A DNA stretch of 64,000 nt, taken from the NCBI GenBank assembly GCA_033763655.1, contig JANRKD010000026.1, positions 1 to 64,000 of the forward strand, in the 5' to 3' direction. Made by a program: the position numbers and the translations under genes. How positions within the stretch are numbered: the stretch's first letter is position 1; each line of letters begins with the position of its first letter. Origin of the DNA: QFOX01 sp033763655. GTDB lineage: Bacteria > Pseudomonadota > Alphaproteobacteria > Rickettsiales > UBA3002. The notes under the pieces were generated by a model, which did no database searches, had not been told where the DNA came from, and worked only from the letters and a program-made list of their open reading frames with translations. Below, in pieces: positions 44,624 to 53,997 of the stretch.

Positions 44624-45550
44624 ATGGCCCTTTACACCCCCACCATCGCCGTGCTGCTGCCCTGCTATAACGAGGCGACGACCCTCGCGCAGGTGATTGC
44701 CGATTTCCGCGCCGCTCTGCCCGAAGCGCATATCTATGTGTTCGACAACAACTCGACGGATGATTCCGCCGCCATCGCCCGCGCGGCAGGCGCCATCGTC
44801 GCCCATGTACCGTTTCAGGGCAAAGGCAACGTCGTGCGCCGCATGTTCGCGGATGTGGACGCCGATATTTACGTCATGGCGGATGCCGATTCGACCTACG
44901 ACGCCGCCCGCGCGCGTGAGTTGGTCACCCCCATCCTCAACGGCACCGCCGATACGGTGGTGGCCGTGCGCGACGGCGCCCGCAGCGCCTTTCCACCCGC
45001 ACATGTCTTTGGCAACCGGCTTTTTAACGTCATCGTGCAACGCCTGTTCGGGCGCGGGCTGAAGGATATTTTCTCGGGCTACCGCTCGTTCTCGCGCCGC
45101 TTTGTCAAATCCTTCCCCGCGCATAGCGAGCGCTTCGAAATTGAAACCGAAATGAGCATTTTTATGCTCGAACAACGCATCCCAATGCTTGAAATCCCCA
45201 TGCATTACGGCGAACGCCCGGCCGGCTCGTTCAGCAAGCTGCACACCTACCGCGACGGCGCGCGCATCATCGTCACCATCTTCCGCCTGTTCAAGGAGGC
45301 GCGCCCGTTTGCATTTTTCTCTCTCCTCGCCACACTGATGGCGCTGCTGAGCCTGCTGCTCGCCCTGCCCGTCATCCTCACCTGGATGGAAACGGGACTG
45401 GTCGAGCGGCAACCCACCCTGATTTTATGCACCGGCATCGCCGTGCTCTCCGCCCTCACCTTTCTCGGCGGCATGATGCTTGACAGCCTGGCGCGCACCT
45501 ACCGCGAAACGCGCCACCTGCGTTACCTCAACGTCCCGCCGCGCGGCTAA
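44624..45550 (+). CDS. GtrB/DPM1-like family 2 glycosyltransferase
   Basis: The product is 308 residues from the ATG at 44624; further in-frame starts exist upstream. A GT-A domain (VLLPCYNEATTLAQVIADFR, DNNSTDD, MADADSTYD metal site, KDIFSGYRSFSRRF) is followed by two C-terminal membrane segments. Such enzymes load a sugar onto polyprenyl phosphate. It is followed closely by a GtrA-type flippase and a GT-C transferase, the three parts of a Gtr-like glycosylation cassette. Confidence 0.88.
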   Translation: MALYTPTIAVLLPCYNEATTLAQVIADFRAALPEAHIYVFDNNSTDDSAAIARAAGAIVAHVPFQGKGNVVRRMFADVDADIYVMADADSTYDAARARELVTPILNGTADTVVAVRDGARSAFPPAHVFGNRLFNVIVQRLFGRGLKDIFSGYRSFSRRFVKSFPAHSERFEIETEMSIFMLEQRIPMLEIPMHYGERPAGSFSKLHTYRDGARIIVTIFRLFKEARPFAFFSLLATLMALLSLLLALPVILTWMETGLVERQPTLILCTGIAVLSALTFLGGMMLDSLARTYRETRHLRYLNVPPRG

Positions 45551-45553
45551 AGG

Positions 45554-45961
45554 ATGTCGCCCCTGCGCCATCGCGAATTCCTCCGCTTCTGCATGGTCGG
45601 CTTCCTCGCCTTTCTGGTGGATTCGAGCCTGCTCGAACTGTTGGTATATACGGGGCTTACCGCCCCCGTCGCACGCGGACTCTCCATCGCAGTAGCGTTA
45701 CAGTGCTCGTATTTCCTGCATGGCGCATTCACTTTCCGCGCCCACGGAGGCTACAGCATCAAGAGCTGGATGAAATTCATGCTCGGCAACCTGATGGGCG
45801 CCGCGCTGAATTATGGCGTTTTCCTGCTCGTCCTCATGGCGCAGGTGGGTGCCGATGCCCGCATCGCGCGCCTTGCCGCGCTGCTGGCGGGCACGGCGGT
45901 GGCGCTGCTGTTTAATTACTGGGCAAGCCGCCGCTTTGTCTTTGCACGTCGGGAGCCATGA
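45554..45961 (+). CDS. GtrA-family membrane protein (putative lipid-linked sugar flippase)
   Basis: The product is 135 residues with four membrane segments and the GtrA pattern (FLRFCMVGFLAFLVDSSLLE, FLHGAFTFRAHG, NYWASRRFVFARRE). GtrA proteins are thought to flip polyprenyl-phosphate sugars to the periplasm. It starts three bases after the GT2 stop and overlaps the next gene (ATGA). Confidence 0.9.
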   Translation: MSPLRHREFLRFCMVGFLAFLVDSSLLELLVYTGLTAPVARGLSIAVALQCSYFLHGAFTFRAHGGYSIKSWMKFMLGNLMGAALNYGVFLLVLMAQVGADARIARLAALLAGTAVALLFNYWASRRFVFARREP

Positions 45962-47877
45962 TGAAACCCATCCTTCGCCGCCTGCCGCCTGCCCTGCTCG
46001 CCACGTTGCTGATTAGCGTGCCGTACCTACTCTATGCGCTGAGCAAATGGCACGCGATGCCGCTGCATGATGGCATCCCCATCGGCCAGACCGACCCAGA
46101 CACCTGGCTGCGCCTCACCCTTGTGCGCGACTGGCTGCTCGGCGGCGGCTGGTACAATCACTCCGTCGCCCACAGCAACGCACCGTGGGGCGGCATCAGC
46201 AGCCCGTGGACGCGCCCGCTCGACCTTGTGATTGCGCTGCTTGTACGCGCGCAGCCCGAGTCGGTGGAGCTTTCCGTACGCCTGATGCGCGCGTCACTGC
46301 TGCTGCCGGTACTGTGGATGACCCTGCTGGTCGTAGGCATCCACCGCGCCATCCGCGCCCTGCTGCCGCTGCCTTCGGCCTACATCATGGCGGGGGCGCT
46401 TATCGCCACCCAGCCGATGATGTGGAACTATTTCTCGCTCGGCAATGCCGACCACCACGCGCCGCTTTCCGTGCTGTTTATCTGGGTGATGGGCGGCATC
46501 CTCACACCACACCCTTCGCGGCGGCTGATGCTGTTGACCGGAATGCTGCTCGGCCTGCAACTCTGGATCAGCGTCGAGGCGATGGTGCTCATCGCGGCTA
46601 TCTACCTGTGGGTTGGGCTGGGCTGGCTGCGCGGCGAGACTGCCAAAGCCGTGGCACTGGCGCAGTTGACAACGGGCGTCGCACTCACCGCCCTACTCGC
46701 TGTGATGATTGAACGCCCGGTCGCGGCATGGCTGACCCCGGTTTACGACAGCATTTCCGTCGTGCATGTCATCGCACTGCTGCTCTGCGCCGTGCTCGCC
46801 GCCCTGCTGCATCATGTGCCGGTGCGCCACCTGCGCGGGCGGCTGGTGCTGGCCGCCACAGGGGGCGGCGCGCTGCTGGGCGGGCTGCTGCTGACCTATC
46901 CGCTGCTGCTGCACGGGCCGATGGTCGGGGTGGAACCGTTCATCCACAGTGATTTCCTGCCGCATATCAGCGAAGCCAAACCGTTCTACAAAATTTCACC
47001 CCTACTGCTGATGGCGGCGACGCTAACCCCGCTGCTTGGGATAATCCTCTGCCTCGCGCCATGGATTCGCCCCGACCGCGCCTTCTACCCTCGCGAACAT
47101 TCCGCCCAACTGGTATTTTTCCTCGGCGTGACCCTGCTGCTCTATTATTTTCAGCAGCGCTGGAGCTATTATATGCTGCCGCTGGCCGTGGTGGCGCTCG
47201 CGCCACTGCTGGGCGCACTGTTCACGCCCGAGCATCCGCATGTGGCGACGCGCTGGCCGGCCAACCTGCTGGCGGGCCTTCCCCCCACCACTCAGATGAA
47301 ACGCCGCCTGCCGGTTATCCTCGCCCTGCTCGGCGCGCCGTTCATGCTGCTGCTACAGGGTGCCGCCCCGAGCGTGACGGATAAATTATCGCCGCTGACG
47401 AGCACCGCTTCCCCCACCGCCGACGCACAGGCGAAACAGCGCGACGCCTGCTACCGCAAAGCCCGCGTCCTCATCCGCAGCGGCGCACTGATGCGCGCCC
47501 TGCCCGACACGCCGCTGACCTTCCTCGCGCCCACCGACCTTGGCGCGGAGCTGCTGTTCTTCACCCCGCAGCGGATTATTGCTTCGAATTACCACCGCGA
47601 AGGAGCTGGCATCCGCTATGTCTGGGAGGCGGATACCATCGCTGAGCCATCCTCTTTACATGCTTATTTAAAGAAACGCACGGTGGAGGCCCTGCTGCTC
47701 TGCCCGAAAGTCGGCCCCACGAAAGATAGCCTGCTGCAGGCCTATGTGCAGGGCGCGCCGCTACCCGCATGGCTGAAGCCGGTGCCCTACACCCTGCCAC
47801 CCTCTCCCACCACGGAGAAGGATGCTTCCGCGCCCCCGGCCCCCGACCCGCTGCTCCTGCGCATCGTGGCTCCGTGA
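45958..47877 (+). CDS. GT-C membrane glycosyltransferase, STT3/oligosaccharyltransferase-like
   Basis: The product is 639 residues with about 12 membrane segments and a C-terminal periplasmic domain from about residue 490. The first loop has an acidic motif with downstream Arg (GQTDPDTWLRLTLVRDWL), and a second has GNADHHAPLSVLF, resembling the DHH-type site of STT3 proteins; WSYYMLPL is also GT-C-like. The canonical WWDYG of STT3 is not present, so transfer of single lipid-linked sugars to protein or lipopolysaccharide is as likely as oligosaccharide transfer. Third gene of the cassette. Confidence 0.75.
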   Translation: MMKPILRRLPPALLATLLISVPYLLYALSKWHAMPLHDGIPIGQTDPDTWLRLTLVRDWLLGGGWYNHSVAHSNAPWGGISSPWTRPLDLVIALLVRAQPESVELSVRLMRASLLLPVLWMTLLVVGIHRAIRALLPLPSAYIMAGALIATQPMMWNYFSLGNADHHAPLSVLFIWVMGGILTPHPSRRLMLLTGMLLGLQLWISVEAMVLIAAIYLWVGLGWLRGETAKAVALAQLTTGVALTALLAVMIERPVAAWLTPVYDSISVVHVIALLLCAVLAALLHHVPVRHLRGRLVLAATGGGALLGGLLLTYPLLLHGPMVGVEPFIHSDFLPHISEAKPFYKISPLLLMAATLTPLLGIILCLAPWIRPDRAFYPREHSAQLVFFLGVTLLLYYFQQRWSYYMLPLAVVALAPLLGALFTPEHPHVATRWPANLLAGLPPTTQMKRRLPVILALLGAPFMLLLQGAAPSVTDKLSPLTSTASPTADAQAKQRDACYRKARVLIRSGALMRALPDTPLTFLAPTDLGAELLFFTPQRIIASNYHREGAGIRYVWEADTIAEPSSLHAYLKKRTVEALLLCPKVGPTKDSLLQAYVQGAPLPAWLKPVPYTLPPSPTTEKDASAPPAPDPLLLRIVAP

Positions 47878-47989
47878 GAATCATTGTGGCTCCGTGAAAG
47901 CTTGGTGCCTCCTCTTGCCACCCGGGGAGAGCGCCCCTCCCGCCTGCGGAAGGGAATGCAGGAAGCGTAGCGAGGACAGTGGAGATTAT

Positions 47990-48394
47990 TTATTTTCCGC
48001 GCTTGGCAACAACATCTTTGACGGCCCTGCAGCCCGGTGCCTGAAGAGTGCCCATCACAGGGACGTCTTCAAAGACTGCGCACCGTTCTATCGCGAGGTC
48101 GTTCACTGGGCCACTGCCAAGCGCTTCATTGAACTTCGCATCTCCGTAGCCTAGGGCATAACCTACTTTTTCTGGGATGCTGCTATGCGGTTCGCGCGTT
48201 GCCAGATAGTCTTTGGTTGCTGCGCATGAAGGGCCATTGCTATCGCCACAAAGATCCGCATGCGCTTCATTAGCGATATTTAGGCCAAGCGCGTTATTCG
48301 CCTTTGCTGCAAGTGCTGTTGCGTTGTAAATTACTGCATCGGCTGCCATCGAAAGCTTGCTCTCTTCCTCCGGTTTATCGTTCTGATTCGTCAT
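47990..48394 (-). CDS. Small soluble hypothetical protein, 134 residues
   Basis: No family recognised. The start at 48394 has GGAG five bases ahead. An acidic N-terminus (MTNQNDKPEEESK) is followed by an Ala/Asn-rich segment and three to four cysteines spread over the second half (DLCGDSNGPSC, ERCAVF, PGCRAVKD). No signal peptide, so the cysteines are more likely metal-binding or structural than exported disulfides. It is more AT-rich than its neighbours and isolated between a glycosylation cassette and repeats. Confidence 0.55.
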   Translation of the reverse strand: MTNQNDKPEEESKLSMAADAVIYNATALAAKANNALGLNIANEAHADLCGDSNGPSCAATKDYLATREPHSSIPEKVGYALGYGDAKFNEALGSGPVNDLAIERCAVFEDVPVMGTLQAPGCRAVKDVVAKRGK

Positions 48395-48595
48395 AAAAAC
48401 TCCATCATCCATTGGGTTAAATCATTGCTCTAACCCTTTCACTTTACCCCCCCCCCGTTAAAAATCCATTAACGCCATATGAAGTTTTTGTGACAATGAA
48501 AAAGGTGGATAATTCAATCCGCTACGGTGCAAACAATCCACGCCGGAAGCTTGAACGCCGACCATAACCCCGGAATTGTCATGACCCCAGGAATT

Positions 48596-48656
48596 GTCAT
48601 GCCGTCTTTATGACGGCATCCATCTTACGGTAGACCCCGTCATACGACGGGGTGAC
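48596..48656 (+). repeat. GTCAT paired-hairpin element, compact copy
   Basis: The left arm is GTCAT-GCCGTC-TTTAT-GACGGC-ATCCATC (48596-48624), exactly the length and layout of the 58207 arm. The right arm is CCCCGTC-ATAC-GACGGGG-TGAC (48635-48656). It is preceded by two tandem 18-base copies of an ACCCC-GGAATTGTCATG-type repeat (48566-48601). Confidence 0.75.
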
Positions 48657-48683
48657 ATGTGAAGGATAGGTATGGGGTTAGGC

Positions 48684-49010
48684 GCTGTGGGCTGTAGGTT
48701 GGGTGTGGAAGCTGTGCGCTGTGGGCTGTAAGCTGTGGTTGGGGCCACCCACTTTTTTACTACGCGACGCTCGACTCTCGCCACGCGACTCTTCTCTTGC
48801 CGCTTCCCTCACCCCAGCCCTCTCCCGCAGGCGGGAGAGGGAGCGACTCCCCTCGTTGGCACCATCCTCTATTCACTTCCTTCCTTCACTTTCTTTCTTT
48901 CTTTCTTCACTTCCTTCGCTGGCTACTGGCTACTGGCTACTGGTGACTGGCTACTGGCTACTGGTGACTGGCTACTGGTGACTGGTGACTGGCTACTGGC
49001 TACTGGCTAC
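48684..49010 (+). repeat. Composite palindrome-heptamer element, copy 3
   Basis: This is the most complete copy. GCTGTGG/GCTGTAA heptamers (48684-48738) are followed by CGACTCTCGCCACGCGACTC repeats, the perfect 24-base palindrome (48818-48841) with AGCGACTCCCCTCG, a TTCACTTCCTTC pyrimidine tract, and a 13-unit array of TGGCTAC and TGGTGAC heptamers (48920-49010). With the GTCAT element it fills the 727-base gap before the tautomerase gene. Confidence 0.87.
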
Positions 49011-49121
49011 CTCTCCACTCAATTCATAACCCGGGATGTGAATAGGCGTTGCGGGAAGCGGCCCGGCATGCCAGTTTAAGCCACCGATGAATGAACCAAC
49101 CCGCATCCACAGGGAGCCACC

Positions 49122-49316
49122 ATGCCTATCCTCCACGTCCATATGCTCGCCGGTCGCGATGTCGAAAAGAAGCGCCTGCTGGCCAAACGCCTGACCGAAA
49201 CCGTGCAGGAAGTGCTTGGCTCGCCGCCCGAAAAAATCCGCATCATCCTGAGCGATATGCCCCATGACAGCTATGCCGTCGCGGGGGTGCTTTACAGCGA
49301 CGAGGAAAAATCCTGA
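49122..49316 (+). CDS. 4-oxalocrotonate tautomerase-family protein
   Basis: The product is 64 residues, the usual size. After Met removal the catalytic Pro1 is exposed (MPILHVHMLAGRDVEKKRLL). The family assembles as a hexamer and moves protons in keto-enol tautomerisation. The substrate is not deducible. It has GGGAG ahead of the start and lies three bases before hisZ. Confidence 0.9.
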   Translation: MPILHVHMLAGRDVEKKRLLAKRLTETVQEVLGSPPEKIRIILSDMPHDSYAVAGVLYSDEEKS

Positions 49317-49319
49317 CCC

Positions 49320-50351
49320 ATGAACCCGACCCCGACACTCCTGCCTTCCGGACTTGCCGATGTGCTGCCGCCACTGGCCGCCGCCGAATTCCGGCTCGTG
49401 CACCATTTCCTTAAAACCTTCATGGCCTTCGGCTACCAGCCGGTTATCCCGCCGCTGGCGGAATATGCAGACAGCCTGCTCGCCGGACAGGGCGAGGCCA
49501 CCAGCCACCATGTTTTCAAGATGCCCGACCCGCTGGCCCCGGAAATGCTGGCCCTGCGCGCCGATATGACCGGGCAGGTCGCGCGGATCGCCGGTGGCGC
49601 CTTAGCAGCGATGGCGCGCCCGCTGCGCCTGTGCTACGCGGGCTACACGCTGCGCACCGCGCCTGAGGCGCTTAAAACCCGCCGCCAGCACACGCAGGTC
49701 GGCATCGAGCGTTTCGGCGATATGGACGCGCCATCGGTCGCCGAAGTGCTCGCCATCTCCGCCCATGCGCTCGAAAATAATGGGGTCGATGGGCTGACGA
49801 TCGACCTGCATTACCCGAGCGTGCTCGAAGCCTTGCTGAAACGCTACCCCGAGAGCAGACACGCCGCCATCCGCGATGCGGTGCGGCTGAAGGATCACGC
49901 GCGCCTGCACGCGCTCGAAGCGCTCGATATTGCTGAAATGATGCGCCATGCAGGTTCCGCCGCCGGCGTGCTGCAACGCCTGTCTGCCTCCAATCTGCCG
50001 GAAGTGGCCAATGCCGCCGCCGACCTTGCCGCGCTGGTGACGGCACTTGAGGCCGCCAGAGTCAACGCCAGCCTCACCATCGACCTGCTCGACCTTTCGG
50101 GCTATGGCTATTACACCGGCGTCGGCTATGCGATGTTCTGGAACAAAGCCGGCCTCGAAGTGGGCCGTGGCGGCTGCTATGCCACCCGAAACGGCGAGGA
50201 TGCGGTGGGCTTCACCCTCTACATCAACGATGTGCTCGACCACCTGCCGACCGAGGCGGCCGCACCCACCCGAACCATCCCCCATGGCACCCCTGCCGCC
50301 GAAGCGGCGAAGCTGCAGGCCGAGGGTTTTGTCACGGTTTTTGGCTCTTGA
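49320..50351 (+). CDS. hisZ: ATP phosphoribosyltransferase regulatory subunit HisZ
   Basis: The product is 343 residues, resembling a histidyl-tRNA synthetase core without the tRNA-binding domain. It starts LLPSGLADVLPPLAAAEFRL and carries LALRADMTGQVARIAGG, RLCYAGYTLRT, QVGIERFGD and GYGYYTGVGYAMFW. HisZ supports short-form HisG in the first step of histidine synthesis; hisG is not in the window. hisZ close to purA is frequent in alphaproteobacteria; here the two are separated by the chemoreceptor gene. Confidence 0.93.
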   Translation: MNPTPTLLPSGLADVLPPLAAAEFRLVHHFLKTFMAFGYQPVIPPLAEYADSLLAGQGEATSHHVFKMPDPLAPEMLALRADMTGQVARIAGGALAAMARPLRLCYAGYTLRTAPEALKTRRQHTQVGIERFGDMDAPSVAEVLAISAHALENNGVDGLTIDLHYPSVLEALLKRYPESRHAAIRDAVRLKDHARLHALEALDIAEMMRHAGSAAGVLQRLSASNLPEVANAAADLAALVTALEAARVNASLTIDLLDLSGYGYYTGVGYAMFWNKAGLEVGRGGCYATRNGEDAVGFTLYINDVLDHLPTEAAAPTRTIPHGTPAAEAAKLQAEGFVTVFGS

Positions 50352-50460
50352 TGCCACGTGCCGTTTGAACAGCTGCGCGCAGCCTGATTTAATAGGCTCA
50401 TGCACTTAGGAAGCGCGCTTAACCGAAGCATAAATGCAGGCAATCAACACTCAAAAAGCG

Positions 50461-52155
50461 CTACTTTTCAGAGAGCGCCCGGATGCGCCGACTGATTTCT
50501 ACCACTGCACTGGATGCTTGCTGGGTATTGGATGAGATTTCCTTAGTGACTGCCGTTTGTTCCTCGATTGCCCCGGCTACACCCGTGACATATTGGCTCA
50601 GCTGCCCGGATGCCTCGACAATCTCTCCAATACTGCCTGCCACCTCGGAGGAAATCGCCTGAACAGAGGAAATTTCATTGGCGATATCGTCGGTCGCTTT
50701 AGAGGTTTGAGTGGCCAAACTTTTTACTTCACTGGCAACAACGGCAAACCCCTTACCAGCTTCGCCAGCCCTTGCCGCTTCAATGGTTGCATTCAGTGCC
50801 AGCAAATTCACTTGCCCTGCAATACTGCGGATTAAATCCACGATATTTCCCATAGAAACCATTGTAGCAGACAAGCGGTCACTGGCAGCCCCCGACGACT
50901 GCGACTTCTGCATAATATTGGTCGTCGCCTGCTGCGATAACGACATATTCTTGCTGATTTCACCTACCGAGGCAGTCATTTCCTCCGTGGCTGCAGCCAC
51001 GTTTTGCACCTGCTGGCTGGTCACATCCGCAAGCTCAACCGTTTTCATGAGCTCCGTCATATCCGTGGCAAACTTCACAACTTTAAAGGGAGTGCCGTTC
51101 ATATCGAGGATAGGATTGTACGAAGCCTGAATATAGACTTCCCTCCCCCCCTTACCAATGCGCTTGTATACGCGTGAGTCAAACTCACCACGGTTGAGCC
51201 TTGCCCAGAATTCTTTATACTCGGAACTCTGCGCGTAAGCAGGCTCCGCGAACATGCTGTGATGCTTTCCTCGCACCTCAGGCAAAGTGTACCCCATCAC
51301 CTTGAGGAAATTCTCGTTGGCCGTGATAATCGAGCCATCAAGGTTAAACTCTATCACCCCCTGAACTTTGCCGATAGCATCAAGCTGCCCCCGAACATCC
51401 GCATTGGCTAATTTCTGCGCCGTCACATCCGTCGCGTATTTTACAACTTTGAAAGGCTTGCCATCCATATCGAGAATGGGGTTATAGGAAGCCCGAAGCC
51501 AGACTTCTTTGCCACCTTTGCCCAGACGCTTATATTCCCGCGAGTCAAACTCACCACGGTTGAGCTTTGCCCAGAATTCTTTATACTCGGCACTCTGCGC
51601 GTAAGCAGGCTCCGCAAACATACTATGATGTTTTCCCTGAATTTCTGCAAGGCTATACCCGATAGTCTTCAGGAAGTTTTCATTGGCGGTAATGATAGTT
51701 CCATCCATGTTAAACTCAATCACCGCCTGCGATCTGCCGATGGCCTTGACTTGCCCAAGGGCGTCGGCATCCATCAGTTTTTTCTTCGTGATATCTGTGG
51801 CGATTTTTATGACTTCGTAAGGCTCGCCATTGCGATTAAGAACGGGATTATAGGAAGCCTGAAGCCAGACTTCCTTGCCGCCTTTACCAAAGCGCTTATA
51901 TTCCCGTGAATCGAACTCTCCGCGGCGGAGCTTTTCCCAAAACTGGCGATATTCTGCGCTCTGCGCATAGGCAGAGTCGACAAAAATGCTGTGATGTTTC
52001 CCGCGAATCTCGTCGAGCGTGTAGCCGATCACCTTTAGGAAGTTTTCATTGGCGGTAATGATGCTTCCGTCCATGTTGAACTGAATCACCGCCTGCGATT
52101 GCTCGATTGCATCGAGCATTGCCACACATTTAGCATTGGAGGAAAAAGGAAACAT
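50461..52155 (-). CDS. Soluble triple-PAS methyl-accepting chemotaxis protein
   Basis: The product is 564 residues without membrane segments. Three PAS domains of about 122 residues each (about 16-137, 138-259 and 260-381) are near-copies of one another, each with ITANENFLKxxGY, GKHHSxF, AYAQS and GEFDSRxYKR. The receptor signalling hairpin follows, with the invariant tip in NLLALNATIEAARAGEAGKG. The PAS repeats lack clear haem- or FAD-ligand signatures I could assign. It would feed the CheA/CheY pathway that CheZ opposes. Confidence 0.94.
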   Translation of the reverse strand: MFPFSSNAKCVAMLDAIEQSQAVIQFNMDGSIITANENFLKVIGYTLDEIRGKHHSIFVDSAYAQSAEYRQFWEKLRRGEFDSREYKRFGKGGKEVWLQASYNPVLNRNGEPYEVIKIATDITKKKLMDADALGQVKAIGRSQAVIEFNMDGTIITANENFLKTIGYSLAEIQGKHHSMFAEPAYAQSAEYKEFWAKLNRGEFDSREYKRLGKGGKEVWLRASYNPILDMDGKPFKVVKYATDVTAQKLANADVRGQLDAIGKVQGVIEFNLDGSIITANENFLKVMGYTLPEVRGKHHSMFAEPAYAQSSEYKEFWARLNRGEFDSRVYKRIGKGGREVYIQASYNPILDMNGTPFKVVKFATDMTELMKTVELADVTSQQVQNVAAATEEMTASVGEISKNMSLSQQATTNIMQKSQSSGAASDRLSATMVSMGNIVDLIRSIAGQVNLLALNATIEAARAGEAGKGFAVVASEVKSLATQTSKATDDIANEISSVQAISSEVAGSIGEIVEASGQLSQYVTGVAGAIEEQTAVTKEISSNTQQASSAVVEISRRIRALSEK

Positions 52156-52539
52156 ACAGCTACCATACTCCCGCTAGAGTTGTCCCATGATTTATACCCA
52201 GAACCATAGGTTTTTCGAGCGGGATTATGCCTGCCCCCCCGCCCTTTACAACCATGAAGGTTATTCCATTTAGCTAATGTCAGGCTATGTAGCATATGCG
52301 CAACAGGCACATCCTGCGCCCCTCACCAAACATGCCACATAGACCGTTAAAGAAATGGCTATGCCAGATTGTCCATTAAAAAAACATGTTTCTGGCTACG
52401 AATAGGCACTCTTCAAATACCTAGTAATCATAAGAATCAGCCACAGGTTTTTTTTGCCACCATTCTTCCCGATTTTATACGCATTCTATCCCCCGCTTAA
52501 GGTAACTGGACAACCCCTCCCATCTATGCCAAAAGGCAA
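52156..52539. other. Gene-free stretch between the chemoreceptor and purA
   Basis: AT-rich relative to its surroundings. It contains the divergent 5' regions of the chemoreceptor and purA. A long C-tract (CCCCCCCGCCC near 52235) and a T-tract (near 52450) are present. No ORF, repeat family member or convincing promoter could be assigned. Confidence 0.4.
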
Positions 52540-52557
52540 CCTCGCAAAAACGTGAGG
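52540..52557 (+). promoter_or_regulatory. Hairpin masking the purA Shine-Dalgarno
   Basis: CCTCGC pairs with GTGAGG (one G-T) around an AAAAAC loop. The 3' arm contains the GAGG ribosome-binding site, six bases before the purA ATG, so the structure would limit initiation. Confidence 0.4.
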
Positions 52558-52563
52558 TTTCGC

Positions 52564-53859
52564 ATGCAATCGGTCGTAGTTGTCGGCTCCCAGTGGGGCG
52601 ATGAAGGCAAAGGCAAAGTCGTTGACTGGCTCTCCGAACGGGCGGATGTCATCGTGCGCTTTCAGGGCGGCCATAATGCGGGCCATACGCTGGTGATCGA
52701 CGGCGTGACGTACAAACTCAGCCTGCTGCCCTCGGGCGTGGTGCGCAAAGGCAAAACCAGTATCATCGGCAACGGCGTGGTCATCGACCCCTGGGCCTTG
52801 TTCGCTGAAATCGACAAAGTGCAGAAACAAGGCGTCGAAGTCTCGCCTGATACCTTAAAGATCGCCGAGAACGCCCCGTTAATCCTGCCCATTCACCAGA
52901 TGCTCGACGCCGCCTCCGAAGCCCTACGCGGCACCAACAAAATCGGCACCACCGGGCGCGGCATCGGCCCAGCCTATGAGGACAAGGTGGGACGTCGCGC
53001 CATTCGCGTCTGCGATCTGGCCAACCCCGACACGCTGAAAGGCAAGCTGGCCGATCTGGTCGCGCACCACACGCCGATCCTCAAAGCCTCGGGTGGGGCG
53101 GATGCCGATATGGACGCGATGCTGGCCTCGCTGCGCGACGTGGCCGAAAAAATCCTGCCCTATGCAACGCCCGTGTGGCGCCTGCTGGCCGAATACCGCG
53201 AACAGGGCAAACGCATCCTCTATGAGGGCGCGCAAGGCATGATGCTTGATGTCGATTATGGCACCTACCCGTTCGTGACCTCGAGCAACACGCTGGCAGG
53301 CGCGGCCACGCTTGGCTCCGGCTCGGGCATCCATTCCATCGGCTATGTGCTGGGCATCACCAAGGCCTACACTACCCGCGTTGGCAGCGGGCCGTTCCCG
53401 AGCGAACTGACCGATGCCACCGGCGAACATATCGGCGAGCGCGGGCACGAATTCGGCACCGTCACCGGGCGCAAACGCCGCTGCGGCTGGTTCGATGCGG
53501 TGCTGGTGAAACAGGCGGTCACCGTCGGCGGTATTAACGGCATTGCCCTGACCAAGCTCGACGTGCTCGACGGGCTGGCGGAGCTGAAACTCTGCATTGG
53601 CTACGACATCAACGGCACGAAATACGACTATCTGCCCGCCGCAAGCGAGCTTCAGGCCGCAGCAAAACCGATTTATGAATCCATCGAAGGCTGGAGTGAA
53701 TCGACCCGCGGCGCACGCAGCTGGGCCGAACTTCCGGCCACGGCCATTAAATACATTCGCCGCATCGAAGAGTTAATCGGCTGCCCGGTCGCACTGCTTT
53801 CGACCAGCCCCGACCGCGAAGATACCATCCTGGTGAAAGACCCGTTTTTAGGGCTTTAG
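52564..53859 (+). CDS. purA: Adenylosuccinate synthetase
   Basis: The product is 431 residues. It starts MQSVVVVGSQWGDEGKGKVV with the GTP-binding loop; further signatures are FQGGHNAGHTLV, GTTGRGIGPAYEDKVGRRAI, YEGAQGMMLDVDYGTYPFVT and SSNTLAGAATLGSG. It condenses IMP and aspartate on the way to AMP. The GTG 12 bases upstream is not needed; the ATG at 52564 gives the normal N-terminus. Confidence 0.99.
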   Translation: MQSVVVVGSQWGDEGKGKVVDWLSERADVIVRFQGGHNAGHTLVIDGVTYKLSLLPSGVVRKGKTSIIGNGVVIDPWALFAEIDKVQKQGVEVSPDTLKIAENAPLILPIHQMLDAASEALRGTNKIGTTGRGIGPAYEDKVGRRAIRVCDLANPDTLKGKLADLVAHHTPILKASGGADADMDAMLASLRDVAEKILPYATPVWRLLAEYREQGKRILYEGAQGMMLDVDYGTYPFVTSSNTLAGAATLGSGSGIHSIGYVLGITKAYTTRVGSGPFPSELTDATGEHIGERGHEFGTVTGRKRRCGWFDAVLVKQAVTVGGINGIALTKLDVLDGLAELKLCIGYDINGTKYDYLPAASELQAAAKPIYESIEGWSESTRGARSWAELPATAIKYIRRIEELIGCPVALLSTSPDREDTILVKDPFLGL

Positions 53860-53997
53860 CAGCGCCACATAAAGGCGGCTTAACCAATGCACGGTTGAGA
53901 ATGGCATGAAGTTTGCCTATAACAGGTGTGGATTATACTATTCCGTTTAAGAACACGCCTGTCCAGAAGTTGGAGGGCGCTACGCGTACAGGAACCT

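Noticed and set aside
52190..52260. Sigma-28 promoter for the chemoreceptor
   Set aside because: A TAAA-N15-GC pattern exists on the minus strand, but the -10 part departs too far from GCCGATAA to support it.
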